Program-made: the position numbers and the translations under genes
The notes under the pieces: generated by a model
Databases searched by the model: none
What the model was told of the DNA's origin: nothing
What the model saw: the letters and a program-made list of their open reading frames with translations, nothing else
Shown: positions 1 to 9,061 of the stretch, in pieces
Numbering within the stretch: position 1 is the first letter of the stretch
Layout of the letters: each line of letters starts with the position of its first letter
Source of the DNA: an uncultured Bacteroidota bacterium
GTDB taxonomy: Bacteria; Bacteroidota; Bacteroidia; Bacteroidales; VadinHA17
Direction: 5' to 3'
Assembly (NCBI GenBank): GCA_903824785.1
Contig: CAIJYD010000093.1
Span: 1 to 64,000, forward strand
DNA length: 64,000 nt

Positions 1-529
1 GGGATCTCCTTCTCTCTTTCTGCAATTGACTTAAAATGAGATGTGATGAAAGATTAGCTTCAAAATGAGGGGAGAATTTTTTTATCGGACTTTAGCCTGG
101 TGTTTAACTAAGTACGGAAGCAATAGTTTCAGTTTTTTGTATATCATTGTACAAAGGTGTTATGTTGTTGCAACTACTTTAAATATAGCTGAATAAGTTA
201 TAAATAAAGAACAAAAAAACCTTTTTTATGAATAATTCAGGCTAAGGGACTATTCATTAAGAGAAGAGAAGTTTTTTTGAAAAGACATTTTGAATGCTGT
301 CTTTAGATTTGCCATCAGATCATCAGAATATTTAATTTTGTTTTAATACATTGTGTCCGAAAAAATCAATTTCAGTTCAGCTCTTCATTTTGCAGACCTG
401 ATCTTGTTTTAGTATAATTGGATAAGAAGATGAATGTTTGATATTCCGGATTTCTGAAAAAATCAAACACAATTAATTATTACGAGATTAATATTGATAA
501 CCGATAATCATTTAAAACATAAAAATATT
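1..529. other. Intergenic stretch before the first gene
   Basis: AT-rich sequence with no convincing gene on either strand. A small hairpin at 281-304 (arms AAAGACA and TGTCTTT, 10-nt loop) is visible but has no T-run behind it. No clear promoter box can be assigned to the downstream esterase-like gene. Confidence 0.5.
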
Positions 530-1828
530 ATGATGCGAAGATTTTTATTACTCCTGTTTATTGCCGTTTTACTTAACGACATTATATTGGTTGCTCAGAA
601 CCACGATTTAATTCTGAGTCAGACAAATAAATCAGGTATTTATAAAAAAGGAAGGAAAATTTCGGTTATTGCTTATACTCCGGGTCAGGCCGGCGATTCT
701 CTGAAAATAAGGGTTTTAAAGAATAACACACAAATTCTTAAAAAAGCCACCACGGTTATTGAGCGTGACAGTCTTGTTGTGTTTGAAGGCACATTCAGTG
801 ACCCTTGCTCAATTATTGTCGAGGTCAGATCAAAGGAGAAAAACTCAGCCATCGGATTATTGGTAGAACCGGAAAAGCTTAGGCCGGGTGCCAGCTGTCC
901 AAAAGATTTTGATTCATTCTGGGAGAAACAGGGTGAAATTCTAAAGGCATTGCCACTGGATGTGAAAACAACCGACGTTGCTGACTATGAGGTTGAAAAA
1001 GGTTATAGCTGTACCGATACAGAGATCAACTGTCCAGGGCCAAAACCGGCACGCGGATATTTTGCAAAACCGGAAAAGGCTTCTCCCGGATCTTTGCCTG
1101 TTGTAATTCTGGTACATGCTGCCGGTGTAAAAGGGAGCTGGTGCCGTTCGGAGCCCGGTAATGCAATGAAATATGCTAAAATGGGAGCCCTCTGCTTCGA
1201 CTTAAACGCTCATGGAATGTTAAATGGTCAGCCCGATAATTATTACGAAGGATTGGAAAAAGGTGAACTAAGCCGGTATTATCTTCAGGGATTGACAAAC
1301 CGTGATGAGGTCTATTTCAGGGGAATGTATCTCCGTCTTCTTCGCGCGATTGATTTTATGGCCAGACAGCCGGAATGGGATGGAAAGAGGATTCTGGTAT
1401 TGGGTGAAAGTCAGGGTGGGGGACAGGCTCTGGTCGCAGCCGGATTGGACAAAAGGGTTAGTGCAGTAGTGGCAATCGTTCCTGCCATGTGCGACTGGAT
1501 GGGTTCTTTGGCTGACCGAATGGGAGGATGGCCACAGCCATTTGAGTCAAAAGCCTCAAAGGATGATATGTTGAAAACGCTGCCATATTACGATGCTGCC
1601 AACATTCTGAAAAAGTCAAAAGCAATTATCTTTACAGAGATAGGACTTATTGATATGACATGCCCTGCCACCTCTGTTTATACCGCCATCAACCAGGCAA
1701 AAAGCAGGAAAATTATTTATGCAGTTCCTTACAGACCACATCAGAAGCCTGAAGAATCATTGGCAAAAACCTGGGAGGAGACTGTTTATAAACCACGGGA
1801 GTTATTTATTCAGGATTACCTGAGATAA
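530..1828 (+). CDS. Secreted alpha/beta hydrolase, acetyl-xylan-esterase-like
   Basis: A 432-residue exported serine hydrolase. The first ~22 residues (MMRRF then a hydrophobic run ending in VAQ) form a Sec signal peptide. A ~90-residue N-terminal beta domain precedes the alpha/beta-hydrolase fold. The nucleophile elbow is GESQGGG with Ser294; Asp375 (GLIDMTCP) and His404 (YRPHQ) fit the rest of the triad. The GxSQGG elbow and the DFDSFWEKQ segment ahead of the fold resemble acetyl xylan esterases (CE7/AXE1 type), so deacetylation of plant polysaccharide is the likely role; substrate is inferred. A TTG at 494 would extend the frame by 12 codons, but the ATG at 530 sits directly before the signal peptide and is preferred. 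A galactosidase-like gene follows on the same strand after 93 nt. Confidence 0.8.
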   Translation: MMRRFLLLLFIAVLLNDIILVAQNHDLILSQTNKSGIYKKGRKISVIAYTPGQAGDSLKIRVLKNNTQILKKATTVIERDSLVVFEGTFSDPCSIIVEVRSKEKNSAIGLLVEPEKLRPGASCPKDFDSFWEKQGEILKALPLDVKTTDVADYEVEKGYSCTDTEINCPGPKPARGYFAKPEKASPGSLPVVILVHAAGVKGSWCRSEPGNAMKYAKMGALCFDLNAHGMLNGQPDNYYEGLEKGELSRYYLQGLTNRDEVYFRGMYLRLLRAIDFMARQPEWDGKRILVLGESQGGGQALVAAGLDKRVSAVVAIVPAMCDWMGSLADRMGGWPQPFESKASKDDMLKTLPYYDAANILKKSKAIIFTEIGLIDMTCPATSVYTAINQAKSRKIIYAVPYRPHQKPEESLAKTWEETVYKPRELFIQDYLR

Positions 1829-1836
1829 AAGTGATA

Positions 1837-1864
1837 AAAGAATGTTTAGTAATGCTCATTCTTT
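1837..1864 (+). terminator. Possible weak terminator hairpin
   Basis: Arms AAAGAATG and CATTCTTT form an 8-bp AT-rich stem with a 12-nt loop just after the esterase-like gene. The T-run is only part of the stem, so termination may be leaky. Confidence 0.3.
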
Positions 1865-1921
1865 AATAAGGCTTACGGATTATTTTCAGGAATTGTATTT
1901 GAAACATTAAAAGAAAATAGA

Positions 1922-3634
1922 ATGAATTCATTAAAAACTTTCTCAGCTGTTATTTTGGCAGTATCTGTTCTTAGTTGCAACAGGGCTGATAATGGATCTT
2001 CAGATAAGGGTGCAAAAACTTCTTCTCTGCCAATTCCTCACCTTGAAAAACAGGGAACTGCTACCCGCCTGGTTGTTGAAGGAGAACCTTTCCTTCTCAT
2101 TGCCGGGGAGCTCCATAACTCGACAGCAGGAGGGCTGGAGTATATGCGACCGGTATGGAAAAGAATGGCTGCGAAAAATCTTAATGCTGTAATTGCCACA
2201 GTTTCCTGGGAGCTTGTTGAACCGGAAGAGGGCGAATTTGATTTCGCACTGGTCGACAGTGTCATTGCCGGTGCCAGGGAAGCTGATCTTAAACTTGTTC
2301 TTATATGGTTCGCAAGCTGGAAAAATGCAGGTTCAGTTTATATACCTTCATGGGTTAAGAGAGATTATGAAAGATATCCAAGGGTAAAGGACGAGCAGGG
2401 AAAACCTCTGGAAATACTATCTTCATTTGGAAAAGTCTCAGCTGAAAAAGATGCTCTGGCTTTCGCTGCACTTATGCGTCATATTAAGGAAACTGACAGT
2501 GTTCAGCAAACAGTAGTGATGATGCAGGTTGAAAATGAGGTTGGAGTACTTGATAATCCCGGTAAATTCCCGGGTAGTGCACGACGTGATTTCAGCGATG
2601 AGGCCAATGTGGCTTATAACGGTCCTGTACCTGCAGAATTGATTGAATATCTGGTTTCACATAAGGAAAGTCTCTTTCCTGAACTGATTAAAGTCTGGTC
2701 AGAAAACGGGTCAAAAACCTCAGGGTCTTGGGAAGATGTTTTTGGGAAAAGTAAATTCAGAGCTGAGCAGGACGATTGGAAATATTATTCATATTATACT
2801 GAAGAGCTGTTCATGGCCTGGAATTATGCAAAGTATATCGGACAAGTTGCTGCAGCCGGAAAGAGAGAATATCCTCTTCCGATGTATGTGAATGCATGGC
2901 TTAAACAACCCACAACAAGGTGGCCGGGAAAGTACCCTTCCGGCGGTCCATTGCCTCAGGTGATTGATATCTGGCGCTCTGCAGCACCTTCGATTGATTT
3001 TATTGCACCTGATATTTATACTGATGAGTTTATATGGACATGTCAGGAATATACACGAAGTAACAATCCGCTGTTTATACCAGAGAGCCGAGGTGGAAAG
3101 GCAGGAGCAGCACGAGCATTTTATGTTTTCGGGGAATATGACGCCGGTTGTTTTGCTCCATTCGGAATTGATAATGAGAGTTATGGTGAAAATGATCCGC
3201 TTGATGAGAGTTATGCCGTATTGCAAAAAATGGCTCCTGTTATTCTTGAGTATCAGGGAAGTGGAAAAATGAGAGGAATTCTGGCAGATACAAAATCACC
3301 GGTTCAGCAATTCGAACTCGGAGATTATATTCTTGAGGCAAAACTCGATCGAAGTGGAGACAATGAAATCGCAGGAGGCCTGATAATACAGACGGGTAAA
3401 GAGGAATTCATATGTGCCGGCCGTGGGTTTGATCTTTACTTTATTCCAAAGGCAGATTCAATGAGAGTTGCATTGGATGTCGTGGATGAAGGTACTTTTG
3501 AAGGCAGGAAGTGGGTATCTGAGAGACGGATTAATGGTGATGAAACTCACGCAAGCACCTGGGATGGAAACGGTCTCAGGTTTCCACCCCAAAATGTCGG
3601 TATTCAGAAAATCTCTCTTTACCTGTACAAATAA
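1922..3634 (+). CDS. Lipoprotein beta-galactosidase-like glycoside hydrolase (GH35/GH42-like with DUF5597)
   Basis: 570 residues. The N-terminus has a lipoprotein signal with lipobox VLSC (Cys19), so it should be membrane-anchored. The TIM-barrel part has the GH35/GH42 features: VSWELVEPEEGEFDF near residues 94-108, an acid/base-type glutamate in QVENEVG (Glu206) and a candidate nucleophile in IPESRGG (Glu388). The C-terminal ~170 residues match the DUF5597 beta domain that follows such barrels in Bacteroidota and Xanthomonas proteins. Likely removes terminal beta-galactosyl units from plant oligosaccharides; exact linkage unknown. It is convergent with the mannonate-dehydratase-like gene, with 29 nt between the stop codons. 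Confidence 0.85.
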   Translation: MNSLKTFSAVILAVSVLSCNRADNGSSDKGAKTSSLPIPHLEKQGTATRLVVEGEPFLLIAGELHNSTAGGLEYMRPVWKRMAAKNLNAVIATVSWELVEPEEGEFDFALVDSVIAGAREADLKLVLIWFASWKNAGSVYIPSWVKRDYERYPRVKDEQGKPLEILSSFGKVSAEKDALAFAALMRHIKETDSVQQTVVMMQVENEVGVLDNPGKFPGSARRDFSDEANVAYNGPVPAELIEYLVSHKESLFPELIKVWSENGSKTSGSWEDVFGKSKFRAEQDDWKYYSYYTEELFMAWNYAKYIGQVAAAGKREYPLPMYVNAWLKQPTTRWPGKYPSGGPLPQVIDIWRSAAPSIDFIAPDIYTDEFIWTCQEYTRSNNPLFIPESRGGKAGAARAFYVFGEYDAGCFAPFGIDNESYGENDPLDESYAVLQKMAPVILEYQGSGKMRGILADTKSPVQQFELGDYILEAKLDRSGDNEIAGGLIIQTGKEEFICAGRGFDLYFIPKADSMRVALDVVDEGTFEGRKWVSERRINGDETHASTWDGNGLRFPPQNVGIQKISLYLYK

Positions 3635-3663
3635 CAGTCAGATGCGAAATTGATTATTCAGAG

Positions 3664-4794
3664 CTAGCCTTCAGCAATTACACGCTCAAGGAGACCTTTC
3701 ATATAACCTATTGAGAAAGCAGTTCCTGTCTGTGGCCCATTAGCCATTGAAGGAATATGATCGGCAATAAACACACCGTCGAAATCCACATCTTTCAATG
3801 CTTTAAGAATTTTATACATGTCGGCATATCCGTTATCGAGGAACGACTCGGTAAAATGTGGCAGAGGCTGATTTACATTCCTGAAGTGAACTTTAAAGAT
3901 CTTCTTCCTTTTACCAAAATACTGTATTGTCTCAATAACGTCTTTTCCCATAAGGGTACCGCCTTCAAGCCAGCAACCCACACAGAGGCAGATGCCTATG
4001 TTCGGACTATCAGCTATTTCAAGGGCTCGTTTGTAGCCATCAAAACTGCTGAAGATACAACGTGGCACTCCTCCAAGTTCCGGAACAGGAGGATCATCAG
4101 GATGAATTCCAATACGTACATTTTCCGATTCCGCAACAGCAGCGGCAGCTCTAATGAAATATTCGTAGTTTGCCCAGATCTCGTCTTTTGTATATTCCCG
4201 TCCGTGGGTGAGTGGTCCGACAAACTTTCTTCCGCCCCAGTCTCCAGACACAGCTTTATCCAGATCGAATGCACGGGCTGAAGCTCCTCCTCGTGTAAAC
4301 TCCCGGTCTGTACTCCAGATACCGTTTCCCATGTGAGCGTAAGTAGTATAGGGGATCTTCGCTTTGCCTAGGTTGCGGATGTGATTTTTATATTCCTCAA
4401 TTTTGGCATCTCTTTCAGGAAGGTTCAGGACAATTGCATCAACGTTATGAACTCCGGAATTGCCAAAACCGAACACCTTTATTCCTTGAGCTTCATATAG
4501 TTTTCTTCTGCTGTCATAATATTCGAAACTTGATTTTTTTGCATCAGTATTTAGGACTACATGGTCGATTCCCATTTGCTGAATGAACTTGAAATCATTT
4601 TCAGCAGGTTCGGATGAAGCCTGTAATGCAATTTTCATAACAGGTTCAGCTGATGAATCTGAACGTTTTTCAGTAAGAATATTTTTATTTTCTGGTATTC
4701 CAAATATATCCGACTTACTGGAATTCATTCCAACAAGTGAAAGGGCTGCCAGAGCACTTCCCTTTTTTATAAATTCTCTCCGGTTGTCATTCAT
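3664..4794 (-). CDS. Tat-exported mannonate dehydratase (UxuA)-like TIM-barrel protein
   Basis: 376 residues from the ATG at 4794, which places the twin-arginine motif RREFIKK at residues 5-11 followed by a short hydrophobic stretch. An upstream ATG (4884) adds 30 residues that would bury the Tat motif and is less likely. The body shows UxuA signatures: IHPDDPP near residue 230, CLCVGCW near 269-275 and KVHFRNV before the C-terminus, consistent with a metal-dependent mannonate dehydratase or a related xylose-isomerase-fold enzyme. UxuA is normally cytoplasmic, so an exported relative is notable. A terminator separates it from the upstream dehydratase gene, so it probably has its own promoter. 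Confidence 0.78.
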   Translation of the reverse strand: MNDNRREFIKKGSALAALSLVGMNSSKSDIFGIPENKNILTEKRSDSSAEPVMKIALQASSEPAENDFKFIQQMGIDHVVLNTDAKKSSFEYYDSRRKLYEAQGIKVFGFGNSGVHNVDAIVLNLPERDAKIEEYKNHIRNLGKAKIPYTTYAHMGNGIWSTDREFTRGGASARAFDLDKAVSGDWGGRKFVGPLTHGREYTKDEIWANYEYFIRAAAAVAESENVRIGIHPDDPPVPELGGVPRCIFSSFDGYKRALEIADSPNIGICLCVGCWLEGGTLMGKDVIETIQYFGKRKKIFKVHFRNVNQPLPHFTESFLDNGYADMYKILKALKDVDFDGVFIADHIPSMANGPQTGTAFSIGYMKGLLERVIAEG

Positions 4795-4926
4795 TCTAAT
4801 TCGATTGAAGTTATTTTCAAAAAAAAACTTTATTTCTTTTCCTGAGTCATGGTTAAAGTACAATCTGATGCACTTTTCTGACATAAATATTCTTTCTTTT
4901 TATAATGGTATTTTTATATTAAAAAG

Positions 4927-4956
4927 ACGATACTGTTAAACATATAACAGTATCGT
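4927..4956 (-). terminator. Rho-independent terminator of the enolase-superfamily gene
   Basis: A perfect 12-bp stem (arms at 4927-4938 and 4945-4956) with a 6-nt loop. Read on the minus strand it is followed by CTTTTT. It lies 23 nt after the stop codon of the gene ending at 4980. Confidence 0.85.
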
Positions 4957-4979
4957 GAGGTTGTCCGGATTAAAAAAGG

Positions 4980-6470
4980 TTAACTCCAGAGTCGGTCATG
5001 TGAACGTTTTTCATCCCATTCCGGTGTTGGCTCAAAATATCCTTTAGCTTTTGGATGAAGATGTTTTTTAACCTCTTCATCGTTAAGTTCAATTCCAAGT
5101 CCGGGGGCATCAAGAGGAACATTAGCAAACCCTTTGGTAATCATTGGCTGCGATCCGACCATTTTTACTACGTTGCCCCACCAAGGAGAATCGACACTGT
5201 GATGCTCGAGAGCCAGAAAGTTCTGTGTGGCTGCTGCACAATGTACGTTCGCCATAAAACAAACCGGAGAGCCGGCCATATGCATTGCCATGGCAACGGC
5301 ACATTCTTCAGCATAGTCGCCAATTCTTTTAGTCTCCAGAAGTCCGCCGGAGGTACCAAGATCGGGTTGTATAATATCTACTGCCCTGGCATCCAGTAAT
5401 GGTTTAAATCCGCCTTTTAGCATATAGATATCTTCACCAGTGGCTATCGGGGTTTCGAGAGCTTCAGATAATATTTTGTTCTGGTCTGTATAGAACCATG
5501 GTACCATATCTTCTAACCAGGCAAGCCTGTATTTATCCATAGCTTTTCCAAAACGGATTGCATTGTTAACATCAAAATGGCCGAAGTGGTCAGCACAAAG
5601 AGGCATTTCATACCCAACAGCATTCCGAACATCTTCCACATATTCAGCCAACCCGGCCAGCCCTTTTTCTGTTATCTGGACCTGGGTAAAAGGATGTAAT
5701 GTATTTCCATAACCCATATATTCTCTCAGATCATACTGGCCGGTTGCACCATCCCAGTTTTTTGTATTTACCAGTGCATCGGGAATATTTCCGACAACAT
5801 GAATGCCAAGGTCCATCTTAAGCCAGGTAAAGCCCTGTTCTTCAACTCTTTTCTTCATGGTCAGCGCAAAAGCCTGTGGATCTCTTGCACCGGGGGTATC
5901 GGCGTATAACCTTATTTTATCGCGATATCTTCCTCCGAGAAGCTGCCATGCCGGAACTCCATAAGCCTTTCCGCACAAATCCCATAGAGCCATTTCAACA
6001 GCGCAAACCCCTCCACCCTGACGACCGTGGTAGCCAAACTGACGAATAATTTTAAAAAGCATCTCGACATTGCATGGATTTAATCCCAGAATCCGGCTCT
6101 TAAGCATTAAAGCATAACGCTCGTCAGCACCGTCTCTCACCTCGCCTAGCCCGTAAATTCCCTGGTTTGTATCGATACGAATAATCGTAGTCCTTCCTAC
6201 ATTTCCCATTACTGCAACCCTCATATCGGTAATCTTCAGTTCCGAAGGACTTGAAGAGCGTGCAACATTGGAAGTGGTCTGAGCAATTGTATCCTCTATC
6301 GATAATTTCATCATTCCTCCCAGAGCTATTCCTCCGAGAGCAGCTTTCTTGAGGAAATTACGACGGTCATTCGTAGTGGAAGGATTGGCAATTTCAGCTT
6401 TTGTAGCTTCAATGTCTGACACTTCCTGTTTCCTTGTCTTTTCAGCAATTTGTTTTAAAATACTTTTCAT
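4980..6470 (-). CDS. Tat-exported mandelate racemase/muconate lactonizing (enolase superfamily) enzyme
   Basis: 496 residues. An unusually long N-terminus (~35 residues) precedes the twin-arginine motif RRNFLKK (36-42) and a hydrophobic GGIALGG segment. The enolase-superfamily capping domain and barrel follow. Visible active-site pieces: WLKMDLG (Lys218, Asp220), metal ligands Asp294 (CADHFGH), Glu320 (LEDMVPW) and Glu346 (GEDIY), and His397 (AMHMAGSP). This pattern suits an acid-sugar dehydratase such as galactonate/mannonate/rhamnonate dehydratase; the substrate cannot be fixed from sequence alone. Its neighbours (UxuA-like and RraA-family proteins) support sugar-acid breakdown. Transcription ends at the hairpin at 4927-4956. 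Confidence 0.85.
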   Translation of the reverse strand: MKSILKQIAEKTRKQEVSDIEATKAEIANPSTTNDRRNFLKKAALGGIALGGMMKLSIEDTIAQTTSNVARSSSPSELKITDMRVAVMGNVGRTTIIRIDTNQGIYGLGEVRDGADERYALMLKSRILGLNPCNVEMLFKIIRQFGYHGRQGGGVCAVEMALWDLCGKAYGVPAWQLLGGRYRDKIRLYADTPGARDPQAFALTMKKRVEEQGFTWLKMDLGIHVVGNIPDALVNTKNWDGATGQYDLREYMGYGNTLHPFTQVQITEKGLAGLAEYVEDVRNAVGYEMPLCADHFGHFDVNNAIRFGKAMDKYRLAWLEDMVPWFYTDQNKILSEALETPIATGEDIYMLKGGFKPLLDARAVDIIQPDLGTSGGLLETKRIGDYAEECAVAMAMHMAGSPVCFMANVHCAAATQNFLALEHHSVDSPWWGNVVKMVGSQPMITKGFANVPLDAPGLGIELNDEEVKKHLHPKAKGYFEPTPEWDEKRSHDRLWS

Positions 6471-6510
6471 CTTAGTATAATTTTGATTTCACTGGTATTA
6501 TGGAACTTTA

Positions 6511-6562
6511 CATAACTAACCTATTGGACCGCGTTTTTGCGGTTCAATAGATGTTAGTTATG
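6511..6562. repeat. Long imperfect hairpin between two catabolic genes
   Basis: The arms at 6511-6532 and 6539-6562 pair over 22 positions, with a 2-nt bulge (AT at 6551-6552) and one G-T wobble, around the loop GTTTTT. It lies between the stop of the RraA-family gene and the start of the enolase-superfamily gene on the same strand. There is no clear T-run on the minus strand. It could be an attenuator, an RNA-processing site or a small palindromic repeat. Confidence 0.6.
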
Positions 6563-6611
6563 CAGTTTTATGAATTATGGTTAATAACACTATCCTGTAT
6601 AATGGTTAGTA

Positions 6612-7544
6612 TTAGTAGTTTCTTTCTTTCAGATAGTTATCAAGTTCTTCTTTTGTCATAGGAAGTTTATCAGGATAGCTTTTTAACCAGTTCAAAAAGT
6701 CTTTTTTGATATCTTCGGTCCATTCACTGTCAATCTGACCGGCGAGGTATTTCTTTTCCTGAAGACGCTGATGTCCGAATGCATCGCGGAGTGCAGTTAC
6801 TTCCGAGGTGATTACCAGATCCTCGGCAAGGTAAGCAGGTATAAATATAACACCGTATTTTTTTGCAAGAACCACATCACCGGGCAATACGGTAGCGCGT
6901 CCTACACGTATCGGAGCATTTATTGATGTTAGCATCATCTGAGCAATAAATGAAGGATCAGAACCTTTTATCCAGCCATTAAACCCTTTGATCTCAGTTA
7001 TTCCTTCCTGATCTCTGACCGATCCGTAAAATATTACACCTCTTTCTGATTTTGTATAGATTGAATTGCCTAAGTTATCACCGATTAAGGTTCCTTCAGC
7101 AATTTTACCATATCCGTCAGCTACATAAACATCGCCGGTTATCAGAGAATTTATTGGCCACGAGTTGGTGCCTCCCTGTTGTGCCCTCTTTTCTGCTTTG
7201 CCCTGTTCTTTTACCTGTTTTTCCAGATCGGGTCTGAGAGGCATGTATTGTGCTGTAACAACGCGTCCTGTCATAGCTTCTTCTGGGTGGATAATTGTCC
7301 ATTCACCTTCGAACTGGTTCATATATCCCTTATTACGTAATACACCCCATGCCTCTTCAATTGAAATATTTTTCAATCTGGCAAGAATGGCGTCAGATAC
7401 TTTAGGTCTACCATCGGCAAACCGTTCACCTTTCCAGTCAGCTGTCAAAGCTTTGATATATTCAGGAGATGATCCTACGTTCTGCGCATAAGTTAATAGT
7501 GAAGCAATAACAAATACTGCTAGCAAAATAATTCTTCTGTTCAT
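6612..7544 (-). CDS. Exported RraA-family (demethylmenaquinone-methyltransferase-like fold) protein
   Basis: 310 residues with a clear Sec signal peptide (MNRRIILLAVFVIASLLTYAQ). The middle of the protein has the RraA/HMG-aldolase fold signatures: GDVYVADGYGKIAEGTLIGDN, GVIFYGSVRDQEGI with the conserved Arg-Asp pair, and LPGDVVLAKKYGVIFIP. Non-ribonuclease members of this family include 4-hydroxy-4-methyl-2-oxoglutarate and related aldolases and ring-opened acid lyases, so an aldolase or decarboxylase acting on a sugar-derived oxoacid is the inference here. About 90 extra residues before the core fold are unassigned. The enolase-superfamily gene follows downstream after 141 nt that contain a long hairpin. 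Confidence 0.75.
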   Translation of the reverse strand: MNRRIILLAVFVIASLLTYAQNVGSSPEYIKALTADWKGERFADGRPKVSDAILARLKNISIEEAWGVLRNKGYMNQFEGEWTIIHPEEAMTGRVVTAQYMPLRPDLEKQVKEQGKAEKRAQQGGTNSWPINSLITGDVYVADGYGKIAEGTLIGDNLGNSIYTKSERGVIFYGSVRDQEGITEIKGFNGWIKGSDPSFIAQMMLTSINAPIRVGRATVLPGDVVLAKKYGVIFIPAYLAEDLVITSEVTALRDAFGHQRLQEKKYLAGQIDSEWTEDIKKDFLNWLKSYPDKLPMTKEELDNYLKERNY

Positions 7545-7702
7545 GATTTCATGGTTTTAGTTACTGTAAATATATTTGTTTCAGTTCTTGTTTATTATCT
7601 GCAAAATGTTAAATATTATTAAAAGAGCAGTAATTAGCCAACCGGACAAACTATTACCGGTATAGACAACTCTGTAACCTTATGTCTGTTCTGATTCTTT
7701 AA

Positions 7703-8830
7703 TTATTTATAGCTGACAAATGCATCATTGCCATAACTTATTACACCATTATCGGTACCTATCCATACGACATTGTCATTGTCGACGGCAATGGTTAGTA
7801 TATTATTGCTGTTAAGTCCGTCAGCCGCTGTGAAAGAGCTCCAGACAGTACCGTCAAAAACGGAAATACCCTCCTTTGTTCCAAACCATAACCTGCCTTT
7901 TTTGTCTTCAGCAATTGCCTGTACGAAGTTATTAACCAGCCCATCATCTGTGGTATAAACTGTCCAGTTTTCCAGCGTGTTATCTCCGGTATGTTTGGCC
8001 ACGCCCAGATCGGTTCCGAACCATTTGGATCTGTCTGAGGCTATATAAACGCTGTAGATATTGTCGGAAGGAAGGATGATTGGTCCCCATTGAGCATATA
8101 CTGAAGCTCCGGATATTGCATCAACTTTATCGCGGTAGACCCTTGCAATACCTGCTCCCTGAGTTCCCACGTACAAGGAATCCCCTTCAGGACTGGTGGC
8201 CATAGAGGTAATTGGATATGCCTGAAATATAATGGCAGGATAAGAATCTTCGTAAGCCGGAGTAAACCATTTTTTATTACTTAACCCGGCTATTCCCTTG
8301 TCGGTTCCAAACCATTTGATGTCGCCCTTCCCGATAGCTAACTTAATCACGTTGTTGCTCTGTATGGGTGAAGTTTCAGAATTGTATGTGGTGACTCCCG
8401 AAGTTTCATTAATCGGAAGTATGGCAACAGAAGCTCCATTGGGTGAGGCAATTATAACTTCTGCACCCTCCGGCGAAAGCTGGTATGCCATATCTTTCAG
8501 GTTTTGAGTAGGGACCGAATTGTTTTTATCACTGAGAGTCCATTTTTTCCCGTCGAAACTCACTATACCGGCTTCCGTTAGAAACCATTTTGTATTGTTG
8601 TCGTCAACAAGAACCGATTTGAAGATCTTAGCGGTAATTGCTCCATCAAAAGAGCGATTGGTTACTGAAACCTTCTGCATTTCAGATTTTGTAGTATTAC
8701 TAGTAATGTTTGTGGTGCCGGGATTGTTTATAAATTCCGGAACTGCCTCATATAGTGAATTATAATGAGGAGACCCCTGCAGTGAAAAGAGCAGTAGGGT
8801 TGAAATAAATAATAGTGCTGTTTTTTTCAT
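7703..8830 (-). CDS. Exported two-component-regulator-type beta-propeller protein without a kinase
   Basis: 375 residues from the ATG at 8830, where a signal peptide begins (MKKTALLFISTLLLFSLQG). The rest is a series of propeller blades of the type found in the sensor half of Bacteroidota hybrid two-component systems: WFGTDKGIAGL, WFGTDLGVAKH, LWFGTKEGISVFDG, VWIGTDNGVISYG, with the spacer EDKKGR. No membrane segment, histidine kinase or DNA-binding domain follows, so it is a stand-alone exported propeller. The frame is open upstream to 8995 and includes the conserved leader peptide at 8923 described separately; whether translation begins at 8923 or 8830 is unresolved. Function unknown; ligand binding at the surface or in the periplasm is a guess. 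Confidence 0.75.
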   Translation of the reverse strand: MKKTALLFISTLLLFSLQGSPHYNSLYEAVPEFINNPGTTNITSNTTKSEMQKVSVTNRSFDGAITAKIFKSVLVDDNNTKWFLTEAGIVSFDGKKWTLSDKNNSVPTQNLKDMAYQLSPEGAEVIIASPNGASVAILPINETSGVTTYNSETSPIQSNNVIKLAIGKGDIKWFGTDKGIAGLSNKKWFTPAYEDSYPAIIFQAYPITSMATSPEGDSLYVGTQGAGIARVYRDKVDAISGASVYAQWGPIILPSDNIYSVYIASDRSKWFGTDLGVAKHTGDNTLENWTVYTTDDGLVNNFVQAIAEDKKGRLWFGTKEGISVFDGTVWSSFTAADGLNSNNILTIAVDNDNVVWIGTDNGVISYGNDAFVSYK

Positions 8831-8858
8831 CCGTGCAAAATTATTATTAACAGGCCGG

Positions 8859-8923
8859 ATGGAGCTCGCATGTTGATTTTGTTTATGCAAGTCTGTTTTT
8901 TTGGTTAAATATGATCGGTTCAT
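8859..8923 (-). repeat. Conserved upstream leader, copy A
   Basis: 65 nt beginning with ATG at 8923 match copy B (33532-33596) at 55 of 65 positions with no gaps. The encoded peptide shares MNR, LTK, HxQN and HASSI with copy B. The frame runs in phase into the propeller protein, whose signal-peptide Met lies exactly 31 codons downstream. It may be a translated leader peptide, a regulatory RNA or an N-terminal extension. Confidence 0.75.
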
Positions 8924-8974
8924 AATTTTTATTGAATTAGAATAAGTGTTAAAGATATGAATTAATAATAAAAA

Positions 8975-8999
8975 ATCCATAGTCCGGATGACCATGGAT
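8975..8999 (-). terminator. Rho-independent terminator after the amidohydrolase locus
   Basis: On the minus strand the arms ATCCATGGTC and GACTATGGAT form a 10-bp stem with one G-U wobble and a 5-nt loop, followed directly by TTTTTATTATTAA. It closes the minus-strand unit that ends at 9062 and separates it from the propeller gene. Confidence 0.75.
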
Positions 9000-9061
9000 C
9001 AAACAACATTCTTAAAAAAACTTAATTTAAATTAACACTCAGAATAGTAGTGTATTACATC

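Noticed and set aside
281-304. Hairpin before the first gene as a terminator or riboswitch
   Set aside because: Seven pairs only, no T-run and no recognisable aptamer sequence.
2789-3226. 145-codon minus-strand frame inside the galactosidase gene
   Set aside because: Cys-rich nonsense composition opposite a strongly supported glycosidase.
3757-4281. 174-codon plus-strand frame antisense to the UxuA-like gene
   Set aside because: Shadow of a well-supported gene with UxuA motifs; no domain or start signal.
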